This document shows positions 11,298-19,383 of a stretch of 23,489 nt of DNA, in pieces. Every line of letters begins with the position of its first letter. Position 1 is the stretch's first letter. The notes beneath the pieces were generated by a model. That model had not been told where the DNA came from, did no database searches, and was given only the letters and a program-made list of their open reading frames with translations. The translations under genes were made by a program, and so were the position numbers. Source of the DNA: a virus; IMG/VR virus record IMGVR_UViG_3300006117_000053, positions 1 through 23,489 of that record, one strand, 5' to 3'.

Positions 11298-14200
11298 ATG
11301 GCTCGCACCCCTTATACACAGAACTCATACGTCGGTGGAGCATACGCTGCCACGCTGACGGGGAGCATCAACAGTTCTACGTCAACGATTTCACTGACGT
11401 TTTCCGGGACGCAGTACTCATCGTGGACTGGCCTCGGCATCGCCACTTCACCAAGTGGAGCGACGGCCAACGCTGGTTTCTTCCTGTCCATTGACTACAA
11501 CTCGGCCTCTGAAGAAAAGGTCTGGGTTCCAGCGCAGACGATTTCGTGGACTACTTCTCCTATCACGCTCACTGGGGTTGTCCGTGGTCAAGACGGGACA
11601 TCAGCAGTAAGCCACCTTGCTACGGCTGCCGTCATCCCTGTTCTGACAGCCTCTGACATTTCAGAAGGCAACTACACGGTAAGCCAGACCGTTGGCCAAG
11701 TTCAGGCAGTCGGAGACATCCTCTACGGTTCAACGGCTCAGGCGTTCAGCAGGCTTCCAATTGGTTCTGCCGGGCAGGTTTTGGTTGCAGGCACGACTGG
11801 GCCGTTCTGGTCAACAACGAACACCAATGCCCACTCATCAGTGATTGTGGCTGACTTTGGTACCGGGGCAGCAGTCCTTGTCGGCACCAATGCTTCGTAC
11901 ACAGCCGGTACTACCGATGCCAGTGGTGGTTTGGGTATCGGCGCAAGAATCACGGGAAACAGCACGGGAACGCTGACAATTGACGGGGTGGGTCTGACTG
12001 GTTCCTACGCTAACTCCCGTGTGTTGATTGCTGGAAACACCAGCACGCAATCTAAGTACAACGGCATTTACACGCTCACTACCGTTGGAAATACCACCAC
12101 TCCCTACGTCCTCACCCGTGCAACTGACTACAACGACAGCATTGCTGGCGAGGTTGCTCCCGGTGACTACGTTCTTACGATTCAAGGAAGTTCCTACGCA
12201 GGCCGAACGTTTGTAATGAACGCCACTGGCTCCGGTGCTAGTGGAATCACCATTATTGGAACCGACCCCATCACTTGGGTGCAATCCGGTGGTGTCGGCC
12301 CGACAGGGCCTACTGGCCCTACCGGTGCTGGTGGCACACTAGGCTACTACGGTTCATTTTACGACACCACCACGCAGTCAGTAGGTTCTGCCAACACGCC
12401 TACGGCAATGACCTTCAACACCACGGCGGAGAACAACGGTGTCTCCATCACCAGCAGCAGCCACATTTTGTTTGCCAACGCCGGAACCTACAACGTGCAG
12501 TTCTCGGCGCAACTCACGCAGACCGATAACAGCATTGACCAAGTGCAGATTTGGCTCCGCAAGAACGGCAGCGACCTCACAGAGACCAACACCACGGTCA
12601 CGATGGACAAGCAGAACAGCGACAAAGTTGCCTCGTGGAACTTTGTGCTTACCGTCGCAGCCAACGATTACTTGCAACTTATGTGGGAATCTAATTCCAC
12701 GAGTGTGACGTTACTGGCTCAATCTGCGGGTAGCAATTACCCTGCTACGCCTTCCATCATCTTGACCGTACAGCAAGTGATGTACACCCAGATTGGCCCT
12801 ACAGGGGCCACAGGTGCCACTGGAGCCACTGGAGCCACCGGCCCGACTGGTGCTGGCTACTCAGGTGTCACTTCAACCTCTACGGTCAACCTCGGCACGG
12901 GAAGCGCAGTTTTTTCCGGTATCACCTCAACCGGGGCGTTCCAAATTGGACAGCGCGCTCGTGCCATCTCTACGGCGAACACGAGCCAATACGTTGAAGG
13001 CACCATCACGGCGTTGACGGCCAATACGTCAATCACCATCAACGTAGATACGTTCGCTGGTTCGGGCAGCCCGTCATCGTGGTCTATTGCCGTTGCTGGA
13101 AACGTTGGCAACACCGGGGCAACCGGGGCAACTGGAGCAACAGGTGCAACTGGAGCAACCGGGGCAACTGGTGCTACAGGAGCAACGGGTGCGACGGGTG
13201 CAAGTGGTTCGTTTGGAACAGCAAACGCTCCACTCTCCCTCTCTGGCACGACGCTTTCCATTTCCAATGCTACGACGGGTGCAAGTGGTGTAATCACGCT
13301 CGGCGGCGACCTCAACGCAACGGGTTCGACGGCAGGAACTCCCCGTGTCGGTTCGTGGCAAGGACAAGCCTTCACCACCGGAACAACGGCTGGTCAAGTT
13401 TACATCTTCAGTGGCACAACTTGGGCAGCCACTTCCCTTTCTGGCGACGTAACGGTTTCGGCTGCTGGAACTGCCACCCTTGCCACAACCGGCCCCGGCG
13501 CAGGCACTTACGGCTCATCGGGTTCGACTATCTCCCACGCCATTATTTCACTAGACGCAAAGGGTCGGGTCACAGGTGCAACATCAAGTCCTGCAAGTCT
13601 CGTCGCAGGTGTTCTAAACGCAACAAGCGCAACAACTTGGACTGCCTCGGCATCTGATAACGGACAGTTCGTTCGCTTCAGCAGCACAGTCGTTGTGACC
13701 CTTCCGGCAACGGCTCCTTCAGCCCCTTGGCTTGCCACCTATTACGGCTCAGGCTCGCTCACGATTACACCAAGTTCGCCAGCGACGCTCAACGGTTTGT
13801 CATCGTCGTATTACCTATCGTCGGGTATTCCAGCACTGGTTTGGACAGACGGAACCAACTACTTCGTGCAGCCATCTATTTCAACAGGAAACTGGACCGC
13901 TACTTCCTATCTGAACGCAACTCAATACATCACTGCTGCGAATACACTTCTCACCCTCGGCAACAAGGCGGTCTATAACGGAACCGTATCAACGGCACTG
14001 ACCCTCAACTCTGCTTCAACAAACAACTACATTCCGCAAATCCTCGTCAATGGCTCTACCCAGACGGTTTACCTCTTGCCGAATGGACAGGTGACGGGTT
14101 CACCAAGCATCCTCAACGCTTACGGCACGACCTATGCGGGCTATGTCGTTGGGGTTGGCGGCATTTCCACCAACGGAACCATTTGGACAGTCACGACTGG

Positions 14201-15503
14201 AACAACCCACAACTTCTTGACCGGGCAGACAGTTTACCTTGGTGGCATTTCTGCCGGTGGCTCTACTGCCTACAACGGTTCGTTTACGATTGCCTCTACA
14301 GGTGCAACCAACACTTTCACCATCGCAAATACGGCTCAACCCGGTGCAGTCACTTTCGCTGGCACTGCAACCGTGCAACCCTTCCCCCTTCCAGCAGGAG
14401 GGGCAGTTTCGTATCAAGGCATCAGCGGTTCAACTAATGCAGTCTGGCTCACTGGTTCCAATCCGCAAACGCTCTCTGGTGATGTGACGGTTGGCAATAC
14501 AGGAGCAGCCACGGTCAACAAGGTTCAGGGTGTAGCAATCAGCGGAACGCCTTCTGCTGGTCAAGTTCTGACGGCTTCAGCAACAAACGCTGCATCGTGG
14601 TCGGCACAGTCAAGTGTCACGGTCCTTTCCACCACGGGAGGAACGGGAACTGCTGGCACGACAGGAACCTACACGGTGCCTTCTTGGGCTACCAACCTTC
14701 ACGTCATCTGCGTTGGTGGTGGAGGTGGGGGTGCAGGTGGTGGATACTTTGCAGGGACAACCGGCTACGCCAGTGGGGGCGTTGGCGGGAATGGTGGAAA
14801 TGCCACAATTATTGACATTCCTGTCACCGCGTCCCTTATCTCTTCGGGTATTCCTTACGGCATCGGTGGTGGTGGAACTGGAGGGACTTGTGCCTCATCA
14901 ACGACAACTTCTGGTGCTGCTGGGGGAACGGGAGCGACTACCTACTTCGGCTCAACAAACGCTGCGACCAACTCCTACTGCTACGCCAGTGGTGGGGTGG
15001 GTGGTTCGACTGGTGGAAAGTTCAATACTTCATCATTCATCTACAACTTCCAAGGTGTGGTCACCAACGCTCAGACTTCGGGAAACGTTCTCTACGGTGG
15101 CGTTGGGGGCTATGGGGGAACTGGAGGAACTGCTGGTGTTGCTGGAACCAATGCTCAGCAGGGAACCCTTGGTGGCTTCACTGGAGGCGGTGGAGGCGGT
15201 GGAGGATGCAGTTTCAACACTGGCAACTCCAACGGTGGGGCTGGTGGAAAGCCAGACATCTCGCCCGGTATGTCCACCGTTGGTGCTGGTGGTGTTGTTT
15301 CTGGTTCGGCAGCCACGAGTGGAAGCACCTTTGGATACGCTTCGCCGGGTGCCGGTGGTGGAAACGGCAACAACACTCCAACTCCAGCAGGAGCCAACGG
15401 AGTTTACGGTGGAGGTGGAGGTGGAGGCGGTGCTGCTGCCAACACAACAACTGGCGTTGGTGGAAATGGTGGCGCAGGCTACATCGTTGTTATTGCGACC
15501 TAA
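11298..15503 (+). CDS. Large collagen-like, glycine-rich fibre/adhesin (1401 aa)
   Basis: The 1401-residue protein is a modular fibre. Residues 1-130 are a beta-rich anchoring domain. Collagen-like tracts of G-x-T triplets occur at 334-345, 500-520 and 604-637, the last with about ten G-A-T repeats; they would trimerise into triple helices. Between them and from 640 to 1100 are repeated beta segments of the phage-fibre kind (L-S-G-D-V-T-V-x-x-x-G-x-A-T appears twice, near 715 and 1056). Residues about 1108-1401 are a glycine-rich domain with runs such as VGGGGGGAGGG, like the polyglycine-helix tips of phage adhesins such as S16 gp38. There it binds the host receptor. A role in host recognition is likely. 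The location among head-side genes leaves open a head or neck fibre. Confidence 0.88.
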   Translation: MARTPYTQNSYVGGAYAATLTGSINSSTSTISLTFSGTQYSSWTGLGIATSPSGATANAGFFLSIDYNSASEEKVWVPAQTISWTTSPITLTGVVRGQDGTSAVSHLATAAVIPVLTASDISEGNYTVSQTVGQVQAVGDILYGSTAQAFSRLPIGSAGQVLVAGTTGPFWSTTNTNAHSSVIVADFGTGAAVLVGTNASYTAGTTDASGGLGIGARITGNSTGTLTIDGVGLTGSYANSRVLIAGNTSTQSKYNGIYTLTTVGNTTTPYVLTRATDYNDSIAGEVAPGDYVLTIQGSSYAGRTFVMNATGSGASGITIIGTDPITWVQSGGVGPTGPTGPTGAGGTLGYYGSFYDTTTQSVGSANTPTAMTFNTTAENNGVSITSSSHILFANAGTYNVQFSAQLTQTDNSIDQVQIWLRKNGSDLTETNTTVTMDKQNSDKVASWNFVLTVAANDYLQLMWESNSTSVTLLAQSAGSNYPATPSIILTVQQVMYTQIGPTGATGATGATGATGPTGAGYSGVTSTSTVNLGTGSAVFSGITSTGAFQIGQRARAISTANTSQYVEGTITALTANTSITINVDTFAGSGSPSSWSIAVAGNVGNTGATGATGATGATGATGATGATGATGATGASGSFGTANAPLSLSGTTLSISNATTGASGVITLGGDLNATGSTAGTPRVGSWQGQAFTTGTTAGQVYIFSGTTWAATSLSGDVTVSAAGTATLATTGPGAGTYGSSGSTISHAIISLDAKGRVTGATSSPASLVAGVLNATSATTWTASASDNGQFVRFSSTVVVTLPATAPSAPWLATYYGSGSLTITPSSPATLNGLSSSYYLSSGIPALVWTDGTNYFVQPSISTGNWTATSYLNATQYITAANTLLTLGNKAVYNGTVSTALTLNSASTNNYIPQILVNGSTQTVYLLPNGQVTGSPSILNAYGTTYAGYVVGVGGISTNGTIWTVTTGTTHNFLTGQTVYLGGISAGGSTAYNGSFTIASTGATNTFTIANTAQPGAVTFAGTATVQPFPLPAGGAVSYQGISGSTNAVWLTGSNPQTLSGDVTVGNTGAATVNKVQGVAISGTPSAGQVLTASATNAASWSAQSSVTVLSTTGGTGTAGTTGTYTVPSWATNLHVICVGGGGGGAGGGYFAGTTGYASGGVGGNGGNATIIDIPVTASLISSGIPYGIGGGGTGGTCASSTTTSGAAGGTGATTYFGSTNAATNSYCYASGGVGGSTGGKFNTSSFIYNFQGVVTNAQTSGNVLYGGVGGYGGTGGTAGVAGTNAQQGTLGGFTGGGGGGGGCSFNTGNSNGGAGGKPDISPGMSTVGAGGVVSGSAATSGSTFGYASPGAGGGNGNNTPTPAGANGVYGGGGGGGGAAANTTTGVGGNGGAGYIVVIAT
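12297..12332 (+). repeat. Collagen-like tract 1 in fibre gene
   Basis: Codons 334-345 encode G-P-T-G-P-T-G-P-T-G-A-G. The triplet phase is kept with glycine in each first place, as in collagen-like phage fibres. Confidence 0.85.
12795..12857 (+). repeat. Collagen-like tract 2 in fibre gene
   Basis: Codons from 500 encode G-P-T, then G-A-T repeats, G-P-T and G-A-G. The DNA is an imperfect 9-base repeat of the GGNGCCACN type. Confidence 0.85.
13107..13208 (+). repeat. Collagen-like tract 3 with 9-base DNA repeat
   Basis: Codons 604-637 encode G-N-T followed by about ten G-A-T triplets. The DNA is a nearly perfect 9-base tandem repeat (GGNGCAACN), so it is a place for slippage and length variation. 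Wobble differences between copies limit exact repeats. Confidence 0.88.
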
Positions 15504-15511
15504 GGGTTTAG

Positions 15512-17002
15512 ATGCCTCTTGCTAACGAGCAAATTGGACAGACTTTCCTTGGTGGTGCCGAGTTCTTCTTCAGTGGGCGCACCATCGGGGAAGTCGCCGT
15601 CTCCAGTGAAATCGAAATAGCCGAAGCCGTTGACAGCCACAAGTACAACAAAGTTTCTGAAGTTCCTGCTTTGGAAAACAGCACGGGCGAAACTTCGGTC
15701 ATCCACGCTCGTTCAAGTTCCAACGCTTTGGTGGAAACCGATGAGGGAACGACATCGCACACTTCCAAAACTGTCTCATCTGTTGCAGAAACAGCAACAG
15801 CCACCGACGGCAACAAATCTGCACGAAAGTCTGCTTCCAGCATTGTGGAACAAGACGGAACGGCCATTGCCGAAGACGCGACCAGCCGGACAAAAAATAG
15901 TTTGGCCAGTGAAATCCAAAACTCGCAAGCAGTTGACATCCGCACACGGAACCCTGTTAGCGCAGTGTTTGAAGTGGAAACCACTGCTGCTCCAAAGGTC
16001 TACGGCAGGAACGTCGTTTCAAAAGCGAGTGTTATTGAATCCAGCACCAACAACAAGCAGTACGCCCGGAACCTTGTCAGCCACGTCGAACTTCGCAATA
16101 CCCGTGAGCAACACAAGAAGAACAGCATCCTTGGCCTTGGCGCACTTGGGGCTGGCTACCTTGGGTACTGGATGGCTGGCTTCCTTCCAAAACAGACCGT
16201 TCCAGCAGCCGATGGTGCGATTCGTGGAAAAGTAAGCGACGCATCTCTGGTGGAATCCCAAACAAGCCAGCGAATCGCTGCGTTCGTCAATAACGGCACG
16301 ACAACGGAGACGTTCACCACTGATGGCGTAGATTCCCGGACTGTTCCCCGTACTGGTTCGATATCTGAAACGTTTGCAGCCGAGGCAACTGGTGGAAAAA
16401 TCCGCAATGCCCTTTCTTCGTCGGCCCTGTTCCAAAGTAGTTCTGCCGTCAAGAAGCAAAACTTGCCACGCCTTTCAACAGTTGCCGAAGTGCTGGTCAG
16501 TGCAGCCACGGGCCAAAACGTTCGTCGGCCCATTTCGGCAGTGGTGGAATCCTCGCAGCAAACCAATACCAAGAGCCACGGATTTGGCCGACTTTCTTCT
16601 GCGTTCCAAACGTTCGTTGCGGCTGCAACAACCGGGCGTACCCGAACCGAAGTTGGTGAAACGGCCTTCGTACAGGCCGAAGCAGGCGTTCGCTCTACGA
16701 TTCACAGGGAAACTGGAGCAGCAAAACTCGTAGAGGCCAAGACCGAAGCCAAGAAGACTTCCTACCTGACCAATTCAGCAGCATCTCTGGTGCAAGCCGT
16801 ATCTAGTAGCCGTTCGTTGCAAGCAATTGTTAACGGTGCTGGAATCCTCGTTCAGGTCGCTTCGTGCTTCAGTTTTGCTCGCATCATCACCAACCCCCTG
16901 CCCGAAACGTATATCGAAAAAACGGCTGCTGGGGTGTATGGTGAAATGTCCCAAATTCTTTTTGAAGACGGTGGAGTAGGCTCTTACAAGGACGGCCCAT
17001 AA
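15512..17002 (+). CDS. Virion protein built of about nineteen 20-residue repeats (496 aa)
   Basis: The 496-residue protein begins 8 bases after the fibre gene. From about residue 28 to 470 it is made of degenerate repeats about 20 residues long, each with a small/basic turn (R-N, R-K, R-T), then S-x-x-x-x-L-V-E or S-x-V-x-E, then polar Thr/Ser/Ala residues. Clear units include RNPVSAVFEVETTAAPKVYG, GRNVVSKASVIESSTNNKQY and ARNLVSHVELRNTREQHKKN. A regular strand-turn pattern like this predicts a beta-solenoid or stacked hairpins. A hydrophobic Gly-rich stretch (LGLGALGAGYLGYWMAGFLP, about 206-230) interrupts the repeats. The last about 30 residues are acidic. It is probably part of a fibre. 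I know similar Arg/Ser/Val repeat proteins in phages, but no named family. Confidence 0.7.
   Translation: MPLANEQIGQTFLGGAEFFFSGRTIGEVAVSSEIEIAEAVDSHKYNKVSEVPALENSTGETSVIHARSSSNALVETDEGTTSHTSKTVSSVAETATATDGNKSARKSASSIVEQDGTAIAEDATSRTKNSLASEIQNSQAVDIRTRNPVSAVFEVETTAAPKVYGRNVVSKASVIESSTNNKQYARNLVSHVELRNTREQHKKNSILGLGALGAGYLGYWMAGFLPKQTVPAADGAIRGKVSDASLVESQTSQRIAAFVNNGTTTETFTTDGVDSRTVPRTGSISETFAAEATGGKIRNALSSSALFQSSSAVKKQNLPRLSTVAEVLVSAATGQNVRRPISAVVESSQQTNTKSHGFGRLSSAFQTFVAAATTGRTRTEVGETAFVQAEAGVRSTIHRETGAAKLVEAKTEAKKTSYLTNSAASLVQAVSSSRSLQAIVNGAGILVQVASCFSFARIITNPLPETYIEKTAAGVYGEMSQILFEDGGVGSYKDGP
15593..16900 (+). repeat. Degenerate ~60-base/20-residue protein repeats
   Basis: About nineteen units of roughly 57-63 bases span the gene, visible at protein level rather than DNA level. 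Their DNA has diverged, so the array looks old or under selection for varied surface residues. Confidence 0.6.
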
Positions 17003-17004
17003 AA

Positions 17005-17337
17005 ATGACGATTAACTACCCAACTCCAGCAGCCAGTCTCCCAGAACTGGAATTTACTTGGGAAGATGCCGTGGGGAACGTCATAGATTTCAGCATCCCG
17101 GACTGGTCGTTCCAATTGAAGATTGGACGTTTCCCCAGTCCAGCCGTTTTGACCAAGACCAGTGGGATTCAAGGCTTTGCCGTCGCCCCAAATCTCATTG
17201 TCAATTGGAACCCCGGTGACCTCAACAAGTTGACCCCCGGTGTGTGGTACTTGCAAGTGACAGCAACCTACGGCCCAACGGCGCAGCAGCGTGTGTTGAC
17301 CGGCTCTATCCGTATTGACCAACCAGTGATGTCGTAG
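17005..17337 (+). CDS. Small beta-rich virion protein (110 aa)
   Basis: The 110-residue product starts 2 bases after the previous stop. It reads as alternating strands typical of an immunoglobulin-like or BppU-like baseplate/fibre domain: L-P-E-L-E-F-T-W-E-D-A-V-G-N, W-S-F-Q-L-K-I-G-R-F, I-V-N-W-N-P-G-D-L-N and G-V-W-Y-L-Q-V-T-A-T-Y. These match a common N-terminal fibre-domain pattern, but no single family is certain. It closes the fibre block and is followed 8 bases later by the head-tail connector. Confidence 0.65.
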   Translation: MTINYPTPAASLPELEFTWEDAVGNVIDFSIPDWSFQLKIGRFPSPAVLTKTSGIQGFAVAPNLIVNWNPGDLNKLTPGVWYLQVTATYGPTAQQRVLTGSIRIDQPVMS

Positions 17338-17345
17338 GTGAAAAG

Positions 17346-17864
17346 ATGACGTGGACATACACGCAAGACCCAACCAGTTCCGTCAAGGATGCCGTGCGCT
17401 TCCTCATCGGAGACACCAACGAAGGTGACCCGCTTCTCCAAGACGAGGAAATCTACTTCAACCTCTCTGAGGTGAATATGGATGTCTACCGTGCTGCATC
17501 GAACAGTTGCTACAACTTGGCTGCCAAGTTCACCCAGCAGGCAACCAACGTCTCCAAGAGCGTCGGTGGCCTCTCCCTGAGCCAAGGCTACGGTGACCGA
17601 GCGCAGCGTTTTGAGCGTCTGGCCAAGGACTTGCTGATTCGCAGCCGTCGTGTCAATCCCCCGATTGCCAACGTTGACCCCCACGCACTCTGGGCAGAAC
17701 TCAAAGTTGGTGGCCTTGACCCGTACATCCTCACTGAAAACACTTGGCCGACGAACTCAGAACTCGGCACAACGACTTCCTACGGGATGGGCTACAACCC
17801 CGGTGGTGGTGAAAACAACTCCGATGCCAACGGCGATGAATACAACGGCAACGATGTACCGTGA
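17346..17864 (+). CDS. Head-tail connector/adaptor protein
   Basis: The 172-residue protein shows the pattern of phage head-tail adaptors: V-R-F-L-I-G-D-T-N near the start, then D-P-L-L-Q-D-E-E-I, a helix Y-R-A-A-S-N-S-C-Y-N-L-A-A-K-F, and S-K-S-V-G-G-L-S-L-S-Q-G-Y-G-D-R-A-Q-R-F. The last about 40 residues are Gly/Asn-rich and disordered. Such proteins sit between portal and stopper. It overlaps the next GTG (GTGA), and the order connector, stopper, tail completion, terminator supports this reading. GGTGAAAAG precedes its ATG. Confidence 0.83.
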   Translation: MTWTYTQDPTSSVKDAVRFLIGDTNEGDPLLQDEEIYFNLSEVNMDVYRAASNSCYNLAAKFTQQATNVSKSVGGLSLSQGYGDRAQRFERLAKDLLIRSRRVNPPIANVDPHALWAELKVGGLDPYILTENTWPTNSELGTTTSYGMGYNPGGGENNSDANGDEYNGNDVP

Positions 17865-18271
17865 GTATTGACCCAGAACTTCTGGCGATAATGACCCAGA
17901 CCATTATCGTCCAAAACCCGATTGCAGCAAAAAGCCCCGGTGGTGGCCCACCGGTTTTGGATGGCTACGGGAGACACTACGTCAACAGCAGTGGGCAAAG
18001 TGGTTCGACGGTGGAATACGGCCCACCAGTGACCTACAAGTGTCGCTTGGAGTACAAAATGAAGGTGCTGGCCACTGAAAATGGCCGTGACCGGATGAGT
18101 TCTGGCCGTGCCTACCTCAACGGTTTCTACCCCAACCTCACTACTGAGTGTCTGGTCGTTGTCCCAAACCAGACGCAGGAATCCTTGAAGTACCCAGTGG
18201 TGATGTATGTAGAGAACAACTTCGATGAGACTGGCCTGACGGGGTACAACACCGTTCTGCACTTTGAATAG
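17861..18271 (+). CDS. Head-closure (stopper)-like protein, GTG start
   Basis: GTG 17861 overlaps the connector stop. The 136-residue product is beta-rich (V-T-Y-K-C-R-L-E-Y-K-M-K-V-L, then LTTECLVVVPNQTQESLKYP), with an N-terminal low-complexity P-G-G-G-P-P stretch. Sequence alone is a weak match to head-closure proteins. Its position after the connector and before an HK97 gp10-like protein is the main reason for the call. A glycine/proline-rich loop could insert into a ring channel. Confidence 0.6.
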   Translation: MSIDPELLAIMTQTIIVQNPIAAKSPGGGPPVLDGYGRHYVNSSGQSGSTVEYGPPVTYKCRLEYKMKVLATENGRDRMSSGRAYLNGFYPNLTTECLVVVPNQTQESLKYPVVMYVENNFDETGLTGYNTVLHFE

Positions 18272-18282
18272 GGGGCAGTGAA

Positions 18283-18672
18283 ATGGCCGAAGAACTTACT
18301 GCCGAAGTCTCGCTCCACCTGTTCAATATGATAAACGCTCCAAAGCGTGTTTTGGAGGAAATGGTTGATGCCTATAACGAATATCTGCACTTCGTTTTTA
18401 AACTGAGCCAAGAGTTAGTCCCAGTGGACACTGGTGATTTGATGATGAGTGGCCAAGTTGACGATGCCGTGCTCCGTGACGAAAACACGGTTGGTGGGTC
18501 AATCACCTACGGCGACAATTTGGTGGATTACGCAGTGATTGTCCACGAAGATTTGGATGCTTACCACGAGTATCCAACGCAGGCGAAGTACCTTGAACAA
18601 CCGTTTACCGACAATTTCCCCGACCTCGTAGAAGACGTAAAGCGTAGAATCCGAAAGGCGTTGAAAGAATAA
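18283..18672 (+). CDS. Tail completion/neck protein, HK97 gp10-like
   Basis: The 129-residue protein matches the HK97 gp10 pattern: a helical N-terminus, then V-P-V-D-T-G-D-L-M-M-S-G, then I-T-Y-G-D-N-L-V-D-Y-A-V-I-V-H-E and the late YPTQAKYLEQPFTDN. The V-D-T-G-x-L and H-E...K-Y-L-E-x-P signatures are typical. It fits between stopper and tail terminator. GGGGGCAGTGAA precedes the ATG. Confidence 0.87.
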   Translation: MAEELTAEVSLHLFNMINAPKRVLEEMVDAYNEYLHFVFKLSQELVPVDTGDLMMSGQVDDAVLRDENTVGGSITYGDNLVDYAVIVHEDLDAYHEYPTQAKYLEQPFTDNFPDLVEDVKRRIRKALKE

Positions 18673-19106
18673 TGGCACTCCTTGATTCGATGGGCCAGTA
18701 TCTCCAAGACCAGACAGCCAGTCTCCCTAGCAATCAGCAGTTGACCCTCGGTGGGAACCTGTTCCTTGGTCGCTTCCCGGCAGAAGCCCCGAACGCTGCC
18801 GTCCTCATCCAACAATACGGTGGTGGAACTCCGACGATGACGATGGGTTCAGCACCGGCGGTCATTGAGAATCCAAAACTCCAGTTGCTCGTTCGTGGTG
18901 AGCGAGAGGACTACCCGGATGCCTACCAGTTGGCCTACATCCTTTGGACAATTTTGTCCTCAGTGGTCACAAACGTCACCATTGACGGCACCAACATTCT
19001 CCGTATCGCTCCTATGGGGATGCCGAACTACATCGGCTACGACGATACTGACCGACCTAAGTTCACCATCAACTTCACAGCGATGGTCGCTACGCCCTCG
19101 TCGTGA
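18672..19106 (+). CDS. Tail terminator / minor capsid-like protein
   Basis: The 144-residue protein overlaps the previous stop by one base (TAATG). It has the alpha/beta shape of phage tail terminators: an early helix (ALLDSMGQYLQDQTASL), a beta pair near L-F-L-G-R-F-P and P-K-L-Q-L-L-V-R-G-E-R-E-D-Y-P-D, the helix A-Y-Q-L-A-Y-I-L-W-T-I-L, and a C-terminal strand set. The Y-x-x-A-x-x-L-A-x-x-I-x-x-x-L pattern is common to minor capsid proteins of the PF12691 kind. Order in the cluster supports it. The family assignment is moderate. Confidence 0.78.
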   Translation: MALLDSMGQYLQDQTASLPSNQQLTLGGNLFLGRFPAEAPNAAVLIQQYGGGTPTMTMGSAPAVIENPKLQLLVRGEREDYPDAYQLAYILWTILSSVVTNVTIDGTNILRIAPMGMPNYIGYDDTDRPKFTINFTAMVATPSS

Positions 19107-19339
19107 GCGAACTCAACCTTGTACTGAAATCCATTGAGGCTGCCAAGGCAGCCAACCTCGCAGCCATCCGTGCTTTGGAAGCCGTCGAACAGATGTTGGG
19201 TGGTTCTGCCCCTGAGCCTGAGCCAGAGACGGAGCCGGAACAGCAGCCTGAGGGATGCCAACACACCGATGCCGTGAAGGTTCCTACGGTCAACGGCTCG
19301 TTCCTCGTCTGCCCCTGCGGGCATCAGCAAGAAATCTAA
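19103..19339 (+). CDS. Small protein with helical N-terminus and Cys/His tail (78 aa), GTG start
   Basis: GTG 19103 overlaps the previous stop (GTGA). Residues 1-34 form an alanine-rich helix, 35-50 are a Glu/Pro hinge (P-E-P-E-P-E-T-E-P-E), and 52-78 hold C-Q-H near 52 and C-P-C-G-H near the end. The C-x-H plus C-x-C-x-H layout could bind zinc and resembles the Cys/His tails of the genes at 1708 and 2584. The function is unknown. Confidence 0.65.
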   Translation: MSELNLVLKSIEAAKAANLAAIRALEAVEQMLGGSAPEPEPETEPEQQPEGCQHTDAVKVPTVNGSFLVCPCGHQQEI

Positions 19340-19348
19340 AATCCTGAC

Positions 19349-19377
19349 TTGACTTTGTTCTAACCCTAATGTAAACT
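19349..19377 (+). promoter_or_regulatory. Promoter with leaderless start
   Basis: TTGACT (19349-19354), a 17-base spacer and TAAACT (19372-19377) form a clear promoter. The ATG at 19384 lies 7 bases after the -10 box and has no ribosome binding site, so the mRNA probably begins at or within a base of the ATG. Confidence 0.65.
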
Positions 19378-19383
19378 TAGGGT
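19363..19383. repeat. Operator-like inverted repeat over promoter
   Basis: ACCCTAA (19363-19369) pairs with TTAGGGT (19377-19383), 7-bp arms around 7 bases, spanning the -10 box and the predicted start site. It is placed as an operator would be. It belongs to the CCCTA-type set seen in other gaps. Confidence 0.5.

Noticed and set aside
13107-13208. Tandem 9-base repeats considered as a CRISPR or regulatory array
   Set aside because: The repeat unit is exactly three codons, stays in phase, encodes G-A-T collagen triplets and has no spacers.
14614-15525. + strand open frame of 303 codons in another phase of the fibre gene
   Set aside because: It comes from the glycine-rich GGN repeats read out of frame, which rarely make stops. 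No ribosome binding site or domain is seen.
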